A stretch of 64,000 nucleotides of DNA from Mytilus trossulus. Its lineage: Eukaryota; Mollusca; Bivalvia; Mytilida; Mytilidae. A program made the position numbers and the translations under genes. Shown here in pieces: positions 24,901 to 36,657 of this stretch (the stretch's first letter is position 1; each line of letters begins with the position of its first letter). A model generated the notes under the pieces. That model worked only from the letters and a program-made list of their open reading frames with translations. It made no database searches and had not been told where the DNA came from. The stretch covers positions 36,696,886-36,760,885 of the forward strand of contig NC_086374.1 of assembly GCF_036588685.1 (NCBI RefSeq), given 5' to 3'.

Positions 24901-27900
24901 ATGTTAATATTGTTATTAACTGGCTGTATTGGCCCTGGTGTAGATTAAAGGTTAGCTGTTGTGTATCTGACCCGTAGCCAGGAATTTCCAAAGGGGGGTT
25001 CGTTTGACTCGCAAATTCGACTTTAACAGTCACAATTCGAACAGAACATTGACTTTAACAGTGCTTATTTGTTTTCAAGGGGGGGGTTGGACGAACCCCC
25101 CGAACCCCCCTGGCTACGGGTATGTGTATGACTAGAAAACTGGCTACTGAAGCCCCCAGTTTATATTTTAAAGTTAGTTTTTTTTACAAGGTATTTTGTA
25201 GTTCTTATGTAAGGATGATTTAATTTCTTTATAATGTAGCAGACTCAGTTTTATTGTAAGTTCAATAACAATTATATGGGTCTTGTTCATAGAAAGTTTG
25301 TCAGTTTTAAACTTTTTATATTTTAGAGACAAAGACATTGTTGATAATTCGTTACGTAGGATTATGTTTGCATTTTCACTGCCAAATTGGTTTAGGAAAT
25401 TATTTAGTTATGTTGCTGCAATGATAACAAAGGTAAAACTGTTTTAAAAAACTTATTTATTGTTTAAAATAATCTGTAAATTAGACAAAATAATACATGT
25501 CTATAATATGATGCTATAATAATTGTGATACCTGTTGTAAAAATGTCAGTAATGAAATATTTTCTTTCTTGGATATGAGATTTCAATGTTAATAAGTTCA
25601 TATCAAACCGTCTCTGTTGAACACAATGAAAAATCAAAGAGTAAAAAAGATAGACAAGCAAAGTTAAAATTTATCTTCTTAGCAGTAAATATTTTGTTTG
25701 ATGATCACCAAGAGGAATTTTTATATAAAGATTTCAAAAGCAAAGATGATAATTATACAAAATACAGTAAACAATTTACATGTCATGTTTGCCATTCATT
25801 TTACAAGCTGCATCAAAGAGTTTATAAATTCCTTATATTAACACAACCCCTTGACTACATCTAATTTGGCTCATTTAATTTAGACACAATACTTACTTTT
25901 ACCCTTTGACAAAAATATAAGAATTTCAAAAATACACACTTCATCAGAAAATTTTATTGGATATATACATGTAGCAGTTTGACAAACACTTATTTTGATC
26001 ATTGAAAAGCTTGATATTTCCTTAGCAATAGAATGTGATTATAATGTTTAGCTGATTTTTATAGAGTTATCTCCCTGTAGTTTTATGTACCACCATATGT
26101 AAATTCCAACTACATGTAATACAAAATTAACAAATAAAGTTATTGCTATCTCTTTTCAATAATTATATAATTTTATGTATTGATTTTACTCCATGACTTA
26201 TATTTAAAAGATTTTTAGACAGGCAACATATTGATTTGATTTTTTTGGTGACTTTTTTCAGGACCAGTTTACCTCTATATTGTTACAGAGTGGGTGTGGA
26301 GTAGAGTAAGTACTATCATAAGTTTTTTAAAGTTATATATAAAGAGGACAGTCCTGGGTGCCATTGAAAATTGTGGGATGAGAATAATTAAATAACAACA
26401 CAATTAATAATGGAACGAGTGTTATTTACATGGCGGCTGATAGATGTCTGATGACGACATTACTACAGTAAATGCAGAAATTAAGGCTTGTATTTATAAC
26501 TTGTCATGATAAAACAATGCATAATATAAAATCAATATCTTCAAACATGAAGAAAAAAGACTGACGGATGGACAGACATAGGCAGATTGAGTGCAAACCT
26601 AAAGTCCCCTTCAACAATAAGACCTTAAAGACTGAATATTATTTCCCTCTTATTTTTTCAGATCAGTAACAGAATATTGGGATTTAGCTATAAATATAGA
26701 GGTAAAGATACTAATATTATGCCACTTTTATTAACTCTTCGCAATCCCTATGCATATATAATATATATAGAATAATGGCATTTTTTTATACTACCTTTAT
26801 CAGCAAGAATATCAAGCCAGCCTGACAGGGGTAGCTGATATTCGAGCTGGTAAAGTCAGTATCAAAAACTTAAATGCCATTATTCTCTTTATTGTAAATT
26901 TGAAATATCTGTATACTTTGTTGTTGAGAAAATTGAAGAAAAAATGGAATAGTTCATACAACTACTTTTGCGCATACAAAACGTATGGATAGTCGATCGG
27001 TTGTATGTATGATGTCGAGTGCATTTCATTGATAGGTTAAGGCGGATGAATTTGAACAAGGGACATTAAATAAATAAAAATAAATAAATAATCTTTATTT
27101 TAAGAGGATGATCCCATTAGTTAAAACTAATCTTCCTGAGAGTCCTCAAAATAATAATAACATAGTTATAAATACAAACAGTATAATAAAGTTATATTAT
27201 ACACAATATACAATTGTATTGAAATAATAATGAAAATGCATATTAATTTGCACAATTGATGAAAAATTTGTAACATTTTGTTTTAAAAGATACAAGTGTA
27301 TCACTCATTTTGATTTCATTTGGTAAACTGTTCCATATTTGAGAACCTGAATATGTAAATGTTTTCTTTAAAAAATTTGTTTTTGGTTTTGGAAGATTTA
27401 ATAGTTTTTCATCAGCTGAACGTAAGTTATAGTTTTGATTATTGGTAAAATGAAAATTTTCTTCTAAATAGTTAGGAACCATGCCATTAACTGATTTAAA
27501 TACAAGTATTGCCTTTTGGTATTGAATTCGTTTTTCCACATTTAACCAGTGTAAACTTTTAAACAATAAACTGGATGATGTCATTATGTCAGCTTCTACT
27601 ATAACCCTAGCAGATTTCTTTAATAATTTATTAAGTTTATTTATTTTACTTTCACAACAACTTCCCCATATATTGCAACAATAATCAAATAATGGCAGAA
27701 TATAAGCATTAAAATAGATAATACGTATATGCATAGGTAAATATTTTCTTATCTTTTGTAATAAGTTGATTCTATTTGATATAGTAATTGACATTTTATC
27801 TATTTGCTGATTCCAATTTAAGTTTTTGTCAATATATAAACCAAGTAGTTTTTCACAATCTACATTTTCTATTTGTTCATTTGAAATATTTATATCTAAA

Positions 27901-30900
27901 CTGTTTCCAGTTAAACAAAGCCTTTGTTTTGAACCAATAATCATTGATTTACACTTTTTGGCATTTAATTTCATACAATTTTGCAAACACCAGTTTTCAA
28001 TAACATGAATATCATTTTGAAGGTTAGAAGCTATCTGAATTACATCATTACCTCTACAATGTAATGTAGAATCATCTGCATATAAATCTATTAATGAATG
28101 TTCTTTATTAAGTGGTAAATCATTGATATATAAAATAAATAACAGAGGGCCCAGGATAGAACCTTGTGGTACACCAGTTTTTATGCATTTAGTATTAGAC
28201 ATGACGTTATTGACCTTAACTTGTTGGCTTCGGTCAGACAAGTATGACTTAAACCAGTCTAGTGTACTATTTGAAACATTATAATATTCAAGTTTTTTCA
28301 ATAAAATTATATGATTAACCAGATCAAAAGCTTTCTTTAAATCTAAAAATATAACTCCGTTTATCTCTCCATTATCTATATTTGCTAACCATTCATCTAC
28401 TAATTTAGTAAGTGCAGTAGTACACGAATGCTTAGGTCTGAAACCTGACTGTGTAGTATTAAGAAGGTCATTGCTATTCAAAAATATATACAAACTATTA
28501 GCTATATGTCGTTCTATGATTTTAGAGAGACAAGGCAAAACTGCTATTGGTCTATAATTATCAGGATTACAGGCATCGCCACTTTTAAAAATTGGGCATA
28601 CTCTTGCAGTTTTAAAAATACTTGGAAATTTACCACATTTGATACTTAGATTAAATATATATGTCAAAGCTGGTGCTATGACATCGCTGCACATACTCAA
28701 AATATTTGGTCCGACATCATCTAAACCAGTTGCTTTCGACTTGTCAAGTTTTTTTAAATACATATTTACATCTAAAATACTCATTTCTGGTATAATGAAT
28801 TTTTCACTACCCCTTTGTAACTTTGATTTTACAAATTTATTGAGTGCATCAAAATTGGCACTATCATCACTATTACATAATTTGTTATCAACTAAATCTT
28901 CAGCAATATTTGTGAAATGCAAATTAAATGTATTTGCTATATCAACATCATTTTGAATTACATTATTTTTATATTCTAAATGCGTGACATTGATGCATTG
29001 ATACATGACGTCATTGCCTAATATTTTTGAGTATCAAGTCCTGTCCATAAAATGAAATATTAGGCAGTAAGATCAAAGGGAAAATGAACAGATTGCTGAT
29101 AAAATTAATGTTTTAGATTTTTTTTTCATTTATCAGGGAATACTAAAAAAAGAAACTTTTTGACAAAATAATGCCCTAAATAGATAAATAATAAAAATTA
29201 ATACCTATATATAGGAGTAGCTTGATGTTTATTCATACCACCTTATTTTTAAGTAGCAGTAACTCTCAGCAGTTACTTTACATTTAATAACTTTACAGCT
29301 GTTAGAACAAACATTATCATATTGAGGACTGCCACTTAAAAAGGAGGGTAGCCACCATGAAAAACCAAACATGTCACTGGCATTTTAAATATCACTTATT
29401 TTCTATTTCATTCAGTTTCACAAAAGTGCAAAAATGTCACCTGCACAGATGTATATTGCTATAAGGATTCTGTGTAATATAGATTAACAAGTGAGCTATC
29501 ATCCCCTTGTTTTATTTGAAGATAATAAAAGAAGATTACAGGTACACAGTGAAAACCAACTAAATGTATAATGCTATTTCTTATTATATTAATGTGCTTG
29601 GAAATTTACTAACTTAGGTAGATTTTTTTCTGAAATTTCATATACATGTATTTCAGAATTACAGAGCCGATTTTTTAAAGAAATGGAGAGCTCACAAGTT
29701 AGATGCTGTTATTTGTCCAGGATTTGCCTTTACAGCAGTTTCTTCAGGGAGAGTCACAGATGTATCTGGTATTCAACTTTTAAATCAGAGAAATCTAAGT
29801 TAAAAAATAACAGTACTGTAGAAGAGTTTTCACCGTCAAATTCTATTTTACTGGCATGGCATAGATAGACTATACACTTTTGAATTTTCACAGTTTTAAA
29901 CTCTATCTTAATCCATACATGTTCAAGTCCTCTGTCGTTTAATTTTACTCAAATCTTATCCTCTGAAACTTCTTGGCCAAATTTAACAGCAAAAATTATC
30001 AGTAAGATAAGATCTACAAATAAGTCAACTTGGTCAAAACAATCAGGAGGCTCGCCATAGGATCATTATAAGTTACAGATGAAATCTATGTTTCACTCAG
30101 TGACCCACATTTGTAAAATTGCAGCCAGTTCAATTTGATTTTTTTTTATTCTAGTTATTCTAAATTTTATTTTTCAATATCATTTCAAAATTGAATACCT
30201 TTTAGTTCAATGATTAATTTAAGAGTATTTTTTTATCAAGTACACATATTTATGATGGAATTTACCAATTTATTGTTTCTAGAAAATTGAATGAAAATTA
30301 TTTGTTTTACTGCATTGTTTTGTTGTGTTGTTCTTTGTATCTAGTTGAACAATTTTATTTGTCTTTCAGGTGGAGTGACCTATACAAACCTCTACAATTT
30401 GTTGGATTATACTGCAGGAACCTTAAAAGTGACAAATGTGACACAGGCTGATCTGGATAACTTTCAACATTACCCATCTAAAACGTGGTTGGAAAAAAAC
30501 ATAAAGAAGGTGATTTATCTCCCTTGTCTAATATCAAGTTATGGCTTACAGTTGTACATGTATAATGCTCAGTTAAATTAAATTTGATACACTATTTTCA
30601 CATTGTTAAGTGTTTTTCAATATATCAGGAATGCAAACAAGCTGAATTCTAATTTGTACTCAGCTGTGCGCTGTGAAATTTCAAGTTCAATAACCTGTAT
30701 TTTTATACATCAGATTTAATTTTGAACTTTATACATTTAACTAAAGGTGGATAAACACAGTACATTTTTCCATCTGATTCCTAACTATAATGTTGCTTGG
30801 ACAATAATCACACAGTGTGAATACTCAAATGGGATTTCATTTTTTGAATTGAATAGAAAATCCTATCTTTTGAACAGAATTATGTAAGATTTACATAAAG

Positions 30901-31528
30901 CAGATTATTTCCCTTGTCAGAAAGTGTAACTGATTTGCAGCAATGAATATTCCTGATGTTTTTAATCCATATTGATTTAAAGATAATATTCAGTTTCTAA
31001 TATATATCAATTGTTAATGCTCTTCCGCTGCTCAGCATTCTTGTAATAATACTTGTATTTGTAATTTGTATTCAATTGTCATTTAAAAATCAGATTTTAG
31101 GTTTTTTTGAAAGTCCAATACAGATACTCTTATCAAAATTACAGCATTAAATCTGAAATTACCATGGAGTAATAAAGTTTGTTAACCGGGTTTGTTTTTG
31201 CTTTATCGAATTATGACTATTGAACAGCCGTATACTACTGTTGCCTTTATTTTTTCATCACAAATGCTAGGCTGTTCATTTAAAAATAAAGTCTTACAGT
31301 TACTAAAGGTTGATGGTTTATCCCAAGCATTCTGTACTCTTTCAGCATTAATACATCACATACTCATTTGTCATATATTGTTTTTTTCTACAGTTTTCTG
31401 AAGGCTCCAAAGGTTTACCTGTTGGTGTACAGTTCGTAGGTTTATCCTACCAAGAAGAATTGGTTCTCAGATTAATGAAAGATGTGGAAACATGCTTGCA
31501 GAAGAATAGTTCAAAAGAAAAAATATAA
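18905..31528 (+). CDS. FAAH: Fatty-acid amide hydrolase, copy B, complete
   Basis: Membrane-bound serine amidase of the amidase-signature family that hydrolyses anandamide and related lipid amides. Fifteen coding exons: 18905-19126, 19564-19677, 20048-20104, 20339-20497, 21158-21426, 21914-21954, 22451-22575, 23906-24031, 24598-24692, 25327-25432, 26262-26305, 26662-26701, 29657-29768, 30370-30509, 31394-31528; 594 codons against 579 in rat FAAH. The N-terminus has a hydrophobic membrane segment (residues ~19-41) and a basic helix. GIPVSIKE gives catalytic Lys154; GGSSGGES gives Ser229; GGDIGGSLR gives nucleophile Ser253. All three sit exactly 12 residues after rat K142, S217 and S241. The ATG follows an AG, so a 5'UTR exon probably lies upstream. 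AATAAA near 31636. The donor of exon 29657-29768 (GTATTC) is weak. Confidence 0.95.
20541..20834 (-). repeat. Dispersed repeat family R1, minus-strand copy in FAAH intron 4
   Basis: Inverted relative to the 5806 and 44117 copies: it begins AATGAGACAACTCTCCATCC and ends near CAAGACCCTAACTTAGGACA. Not coding. Confidence 0.65.
20958..21161 (+). repeat. 34-bp x 6 tandem array ending on the exon 5 splice acceptor of FAAH copy B
   Basis: Six near-identical units (AATATATGACCTTGTAATGT then TTAAATAGGTTGTT). TAAATAG in each unit is a potential acceptor at 20987, 21021, 21055, 21089, 21123 and 21157. The last is the one consistent with the FAAH reading frame (exon starts 21158). Splicing to any earlier copy would read V-V-N-I and then TGA. 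Confidence 0.9.
22806..23470. mobile_element. Dispersed repeat with ATGCCCC/GGGGGCAT ends in FAAH intron 7
   Basis: Starts TATGCCCCTGCCATAGCAGA and ends GCAAGCGGGGGCATCATCTG plus TGTCCTATGGACACATTC. It contains two copies of CAACCAAATGTTATGAAACT-like sequence (22917 and 23089). Same architecture as the element at 3627-4078. Confidence 0.55.
24971..25120. mobile_element. 150-bp MITE with CCCGTAGCCAGG inverted ends
   Basis: Left end CCCGTAGCCAGG (24971-24982) is the exact reverse complement of the right end (25109-25120). Inner G-runs and C-runs with GGGGTTCG / CGAACCCC extend the symmetry. It lies in FAAH copy B intron 9. Target duplication not clear. Confidence 0.7.
26769..26886. mobile_element. 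Foldback element F2 (imperfect palindrome) in FAAH intron 12
   Basis: Left arm AGAATAATGGCATTT and right arm AAATGCCATTATTCT pair, with further pairing of GAATATCA and TGATATTC around a GC-rich loop (26814-26835). Weaker than F1 but of the same design. Confidence 0.6.
27065..29010 (-). mobile_element. 5'-truncated LINE (Jockey/CR1-like group), antisense in FAAH intron 12
   Basis: Covers the reverse transcriptase frame plus a 3' tail that, on the minus strand, runs AATAAAGATTATTTATTTAT with ATTT repeats. No endonuclease domain remains, so it is 5' truncated like most LINE insertions. No target duplication could be recognised by eye. Confidence 0.8.
27243..29006 (-). CDS. LINE reverse transcriptase, 587 codons, open
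   Basis: Non-LTR retrotransposon reverse transcriptase for target-primed reverse transcription. RT motifs in order: NYRPIAVLPCLSKIIER (~150-166), SGFRPKHSCTTAL (~187-199), IFLDLKKAFDLVNH (~219-232, first catalytic Asp 222), GVPQGSILGPLLFILYINDL (278-297) and the catalytic YADD at 309-312 (Asp311, Asp312). The C-terminal part carries the usual LINE tail motif around IWNSLPNEIK. No stop or frameshift in 587 codons suggests a recent insertion. The annotated start is simply the first Met of a truncated frame. Clade is judged Jockey/CR1-like from motif style; a tree would be needed. Confidence 0.88.
   Translation of the reverse strand: MYQCINVTHLEYKNNVIQNDVDIANTFNLHFTNIAEDLVDNKLCNSDDSANFDALNKFVKSKLQRGSEKFIIPEMSILDVNMYLKKLDKSKATGLDDVGPNILSMCSDVIAPALTYIFNLSIKCGKFPSIFKTARVCPIFKSGDACNPDNYRPIAVLPCLSKIIERHIANSLYIFLNSNDLLNTTQSGFRPKHSCTTALTKLVDEWLANIDNGEINGVIFLDLKKAFDLVNHIILLKKLEYYNVSNSTLDWFKSYLSDRSQQVKVNNVMSNTKCIKTGVPQGSILGPLLFILYINDLPLNKEHSLIDLYADDSTLHCRGNDVIQIASNLQNDIHVIENWCLQNCMKLNAKKCKSMIIGSKQRLCLTGNSLDINISNEQIENVDCEKLLGLYIDKNLNWNQQIDKMSITISNRINLLQKIRKYLPMHIRIIYFNAYILPLFDYCCNIWGSCCESKINKLNKLLKKSARVIVEADIMTSSSLLFKSLHWLNVEKRIQYQKAILVFKSVNGMVPNYLEENFHFTNNQNYNLRSADEKLLNLPKPKTNFLKKTFTYSGSQIWNSLPNEIKMSDTLVSFKTKCYKFFINCAN
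29930..30040. repeat. Fragment of the 8706 high-copy repeat
   Basis: CCTCTGAAACTTCTTGGCCA and ACAAATAAGTCAACTTGGTC match blocks of the repeat at 8706-9416. Located in FAAH copy B intron 13, just after a truncated F1 relative at 29808-29866. Confidence 0.45.
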
Positions 31529-32019
31529 ATGTGACTGTTAATTAATTTATATTTATATTATTTTTATTTATTTATGAAGAATGGAGAGAGCATAATACCA
31601 TGCTAAATGTTATATTTTTAAACAAATGGTTGTTAAATAAATAATAAAAAAAATCCTTCAAACGTAACTTTCTCCAAGGGCTAACATATAGGCCTTTTTA
31701 CTCCTAAATTCATTAGAACATTAAGAGACTTGCAGTTTTTGACTTTCATGTATATCTAAATTAAGATCTTTTGTATTTGATATATTAGCTCTTTCAGTAA
31801 GTAAATACCATGCTTGCTTTTAAGGTAATGGCAAATTCATAAGTTTGAATTTAACAGCTGTATATCTTTTTTTTAATAATTTAATTTTGGATGTAACACA
31901 TCTTCTGATTGGCTGACATTATTTTGTAATCAGCCCATAGACATAATTTAGTCATGTGACCGTGATGTCATCAACGTTTTTTCATGGTTTATTATGGTTT
32001 AAAATGAAATTATATTAGA
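31529..32019. other. FAAH copy B 3'UTR and flank
   Basis: AATAAATAATAAA near 31636 is the likely polyadenylation region. At about 31885-31925 GGATGTAACA ... GATTGGCT resembles the inverted sequence at 13150-13185 next to F1, so the F3 element may begin here. Confidence 0.45.
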
Positions 32020-32164
32020 AATGACTGTAATATTTTTCTGTCTATTTGAAATAACATAAAAAATGTGGTGCACACTGTTCAATAACCTGCTACGGGCGTT
32101 ATTCAGTGTGCACCAAATTTTGTATGTTATTTCTTCATAGATAGAAAAAAAAACTACAGTCATT
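32020..32164. mobile_element. Foldback element F3
   Basis: Arms AATGACTGTA / TACAGTCATT, then AAATAACATA / TATGTTATTT and GGTGCACACTG / CAGTGTGCACC, around a GC-rich loop (AACCTGCTACGGGCGTT). A GTGATGTCATC site and GATTGGCT lie just to the left, matching the CRE-like and CCAAT-like motifs beside F1. Confidence 0.75.
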
Positions 32165-33590
32165 CCTTAAGCAATTAATTCTAGCGAAAAGTATTTTGTT
32201 TTGCCTTGATAAAATGTTCTATTGCCTCTTTGTGACAAGAACTACCTCCAATAACAGCATTCAAGTAAATGTTTAGTCTCTGTGGTTTATAAAGTTTATG
32301 AAGAATTTTTATAATTTTCATACAAATGAAATGACTTGAATTGATATAATTAAAAGTAATTATCTTTTTTTTTTATCTATATCCATGATAGGAACTTTAT
32401 TTTGACAGAATTCATTCAATCAAATTATATTTAAACAGTATTTATTTATTTTTGTAACCAACAATTCTTTATTTATTTAAATCTAGTATTAGCAGAATGG
32501 CAATTGAAATAAAAATATCAATGTTTTCTATTAGACTTGTGAATCAAAAGACTTGCTTATCAGAACATATTTGAATTAATTTCTTTCAATTTATAATTTT
32601 TTTTTTAGTATTTATCTATTATTTTTTGATATTTTTATATAATTTTGACTGTGATTTTTAATCGTGTACAGGAATATATAACTCACCATATAATACCTCA
32701 TTGTTACACCAATCTGTTTTATAAGAATAAAGAATGAGAATTTTATATATAAAGGCATCTTTATTCTTTAAAAAAATAACTTGGGAATTAGCAAGACCAG
32801 CTTTGGGCTGGGTTATTTTCACAGTTAACTTTTATGTGATTTTGATGAAAATATATTGCATAATATGTGCAGCTGTATTTAGAAATTAAACATTGTAAAT
32901 ATAATTTATGTGATGGGATTGAAATGTTTGATAATTATTTGAATTATGATTTTTATTATTATAAAATTGAACGATAAATATTTATTACGACTTGGATATG
33001 GTACAGAAAAAATGTTCACTAATATTTGTTGCAAGGATTAAAGTTTCTTTATGGTTATTTGTGATATTTAGGAACCACCCTGTCTGTTTATCAGCCTGTC
33101 CTGTCCATTTGACTTGCATGGTCAACTTTTTCCTAAATGGCAATTGGTTAAAGTTTAAGCAGGACATTAGCCGACATTCAAAAGGGGAGATAATTATACT
33201 GACCTAAGTGTTGTAATATGTTGGAAGTCTCTGGTAAGCTTAATAGATATTGATGAAACTTTACTTGGTTGCAAAATATTACCCATGAATGATATGTTTG
33301 ACTTTCATTTAAAATGAATTCTCTAAATCAGATTCTAAAAAACAAAATTGTTTTTGTAATATTAAGGGGAGATAAGTAGCCTTAGTTACTTAATTTTTGC
33401 AACATGAGGCAAGAGCTTAAAATCACTACTTCCCCTTAATAGTTGAATGAGTATTAATGATACTTTACCCGAGTGTGTGCATAGAGGACTGTTATCCTTA
33501 TCCTATTTTTACAGGGGACTCTTTGATCTACCTCCCAGACAAGAGGCTGTCACAACGACAGCAAACCGGATTTACTAACATTTATTTGTG
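32165..33590. other. Intergenic, no gene
   Basis: Strongly AT-rich, with overlapping small frames on both strands at 32985-33207 that show no motif. Nothing else supported. Confidence 0.5.
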
Positions 33591-33594
33591 TCCT

Positions 33595-34240
33595 GGCAAT
33601 ATCACAAAAAACATTACTGATGAATGGTGAAAGTGAAAATCGTCAATATCGAATTTGACCTCTATTTTGTCATCAGTATCAACATATTAAAATTTGAAAA
33701 GCTTAGATTGAATGGTTAATGAGTAAATGCAACAACGTGAATGGAAACGCCATTTTACCATCTTTCAAGAACCATAACTCCTGAATGGTAAAGGTCATAA
33801 TGGTCATTATTGAACTTGACCTCCATTTTGTTATCAGTAACAACATATTAAAATTTGGGAAGCTTTAGTAGAACAGTTCATGCGTAAATGCACGAACATG
33901 ACTGGAAACTCCATTTTTCAATCTTTCAAGAACCATAACTCCTGAACAGTAAAAGTCAAAATCGTCATTATTGAACTTGACCTCCATTTTGTCATCAGTA
34001 ACAACATATTAAAATTTGGGAAGCTTTGGTAGAACAGTTCATGTGTAAATGCACGGACACGACTGGAAACTCCATTTTTTAATCTTTCAAGAACCATAAC
34101 TCCTGAACGGTAAAGTCAAAATCGCCATTATTGAACTTGACCTTTATTTAGTTGTCAGTAACAACATATTAAAATTTTAAAAGCTTTGGTTGAACGGTTC
34201 ATGAGTTAATGCACGGACAACATTTGATTGCTGCCTGCCC
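33595..34240. repeat. 161-bp tandem repeat, about 4 units
   Basis: AACATATTAAAATTTG recurs at 33681, 33842, 34003 and 34163. Each unit also carries AAGAACCATAACTCCTGAA and TTGAACTTGACCTCCATTTT. Period 160-161 bp. Not coding. Confidence 0.85.
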
Positions 34241-36011
34241 AACTGAACGCCCAAATCAATAACCGACATTTTTGTCACAAAAATCTGGTTAAAAAACATT
34301 TTTTTGTTGCTCTGATAAAGGGGAGATAATTGAATGTTAACATTGCAACATGTTGAATAATTTGTTAGCATAACTCATCATGATTATCTGGATTGATATT
34401 GATAAAAAATTTCAAAGTTGTAAAACTGTAAAATATGAAAGTGTTATATTATCTGTCATGCAATATGTGTTTTATATCTAAATAGAAAATCCTCCTAAAT
34501 GGCTAGACATACAGAGGATATGCATTAAGAGGTATGATTATGTTCCCACATTTTTAAGGAGAAATATTCTTACCCACTTTAAAGTTCCAATATGTTGTAA
34601 CAGTCTCTCATAAGCTAAACTATATACTTAAACAGCTTGACAGATTTTAAAGAAAATTTATATAGTTGTAGAACAGTAACTTACAATGTGCATACAATAA
34701 TGTTATTTTTGTCCTACATTGCTAAGAGGACCATCTCTCCAGCACCTGAATGACAAAAATTGTTTAAGCTCTGTTTTCTATTTTGTAAATTTTTATAGAC
34801 CGAGTCATTTTATATTTAAGACTGATAAATAATAGTGCAGGGAGATATATCCTTTAGAGAGTTTACAAACATACAGTAGAAAAAACAAGTATGAAATATT
34901 GAAGTCGCCAATCAGGATGTTGATAAATGTTTTCATTAAAATAAATTCTGGTTGAAATTGATAGAAATTTAGTTTTTTTTTAAAAACAATCTTTAGATAT
35001 TTTGTTTTATAATACTATATTTTTCATGTTAAGATTGGAATGTTAAAATGTTTAAGCTGTAGGTGCTAGCATAATTTCATACTGTCAATGTGTACTAATT
35101 TAATTAGTTATGAACTATGATTGTTGCATTAAAAATTTTATATGATTTCATACTTGATTTATTTATAAAACCCCTACCAAAAAAATCTAAGGGGACTTCA
35201 GGTTTGCGCTTGTTTGCTTCTGTCTGTCTGTCCATCTGTCAGTCTGGCTAATCAGTTTTCCACACTTTTTTCTTCATACTTGAAGATATTGATTTGATAT
35301 TTGGTAAAAAGTTTTATCATGTCAAGTTACTTTTCAAGTTTAGATTCTGTTCTGGTCTGATAATTTTGTGCAGAGAAATGTCCCTTGAACTTACAAAATT
35401 CTCTTTAATAATCAGTTTTCCACACTTTTCCTTGTCATGCTGAAGATATTGAGATTTTGTTCCAATACAATGATTTTATAAAAGTTTTTAACCAGTATTG
35501 GACTATGTATTGCAATGCAATCTGAGCAATGCCCGCAGTTAACAAGATGATTCTAAGAGCATAAGTCATTCACTTGGGGAAAAATATGACAACTTAATAT
35601 TTTTTATACCTTTTTCCACAAATTAATGCTTTTAAGAAAAAAATATTAATATTTATTCTTAATTATACAGCTTTTTGATGCTATTTTTAGCCATAGTGGC
35701 CATGTTGTATAATTGGCAAATAACATTAAAAAAAATTTAACAAGCTAACAAAGGCCATTAACTCAATGGACACCAATTAGACCTTGCAAAAAGATGAAAC
35801 AGCAACAACAGGCCACAAAGCACTACACAGAAATTAAAAGATTCACAACTAAAATGGAAACAAAAAACTTCGATCTGTACATTGTCATGATTAAACAATA
35901 TACCAAAGAAGCTTTTGTTCAAGTTTGGTAAAAATCCAGGATGGTTTATGAGTCTAATAAATATTTAAAAACTTTAATTGCAGACTGCATGTAATGTTAA
36001 CTGGAAGAAAA
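34241..36011. other. Intergenic; internal repeat at 35160-35560
   Basis: No gene. At 35160-35560 a repeat starts AAACCCCTACCAAAAAAATC and contains AATCAGTTTTCCACACTTTT twice (35251 and 35410). AAGTTTGGTAAAAATCCAGG at 35915 recurs as AAGTTTGGTAGAAATCCAGG at 40280, on the other side of the Naiad element. Confidence 0.5.
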
Positions 36012-36170
36012 ACTAATAAAATTGAGAATGGAAATGGGGAATGTGTCAAAGAGACAACAACCCGACCAAAATAAAAAAACACAACAGCGGAAGGTCACCA
36101 ACAGGTCTTCAATGTAGCGAGAAATTCCCGCACCCGGAGGCGTCCTTCAGCTGGCCCCTAAACAAATATA
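36012..36170 (-). repeat. 3' pseudo-LTR of the Naiad element
   Basis: AAATTGAGAATGGAAATGGG ... GCGTCCTTCAGCTGGCCCC. Nearly identical (one or two differences) to 40031-40178, which supports recent insertion as a partial tandem copy. Confidence 0.85.
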
Positions 36171-36539
36171 TACTAGTTCAGTGATAATGAACGCCATACT
36201 AATTTCCAAATTGTTCACAAGAAACTAAAATTTAAATAATACAAGACTAACAAAGGCCAGAGGCTCCTGACTTGGGACAGGCGCAAAAATGCGGCGTGGT
36301 TAAACATGTTTGTGAGATCTCAACCCTCCCCCTATACCTCTAACCAGTGTAGAAAAGTAAAAGCATAACAATACGCACATTAAAATTCAGTTCAAGAGAA
36401 GTCCGAGTCTGATGTCAGAAGATGTAACCAAAGAAAATAAACAAAATGACAATAATACATAAATAACAACAGACTACTAGCAGTTAACTGACATGCCAGC
36501 TCCAGACTTCAATTAAACTGACTGAAAGATTATGATTTC

Positions 36540-36612
36540 ATCATATGAACATCAGGCACAATCCTTCCCGTAAGGGGTTTAGTATCATACCATCATAACA
36601 TATATGAGAAGA
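36540..36612 (-). promoter_or_regulatory. Predicted SECIS element (form 2) in the Naiad 3'UTR
   Basis: SECIS elements direct insertion of selenocysteine at UGA. On the minus strand ATGA (36596-36593) is followed by a 12-base arm TGGTATGATACT, an apical loop starting AAA with a mini-stem CCC/GGG, a returning arm AGGATTGTGCC, and TGAT (36554-36551). The arms pair over 10-11 positions, including G-U pairs. The unpaired AA lies 12 bases after ATGA, and ATGA/TGAT can form the non-canonical quartet. A lower helix (ATATATG with CATATGAT) closes it. The element begins about 60 bases after the TAA stop. The same 46-base core is present at 50675-50720 in the second copy. Folding was done by eye. Confidence 0.75.
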
Positions 36613-36657
36613 ACATAACCCGTGTCATGCCAACAACTGTTTTTAGAATAAATGTGT

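Noticed and set aside
25586..25864. 92-codon frame in FAAH intron 10
   Set aside because: Intronic, low-complexity Lys-rich start, no homology to FAAH and no good splice sites.
27826..28956. Plus-strand frames across the antisense LINE
   Set aside because: Shadows of the minus-strand reverse transcriptase.
36120..36190. Possible hammerhead ribozyme in the Naiad terminus (GCCAGCTGAAGGACGCCTCC on the minus strand)
   Set aside because: The conserved CUGAUGA and GAAA core is not present; Naiads are reported to lack canonical hammerheads.
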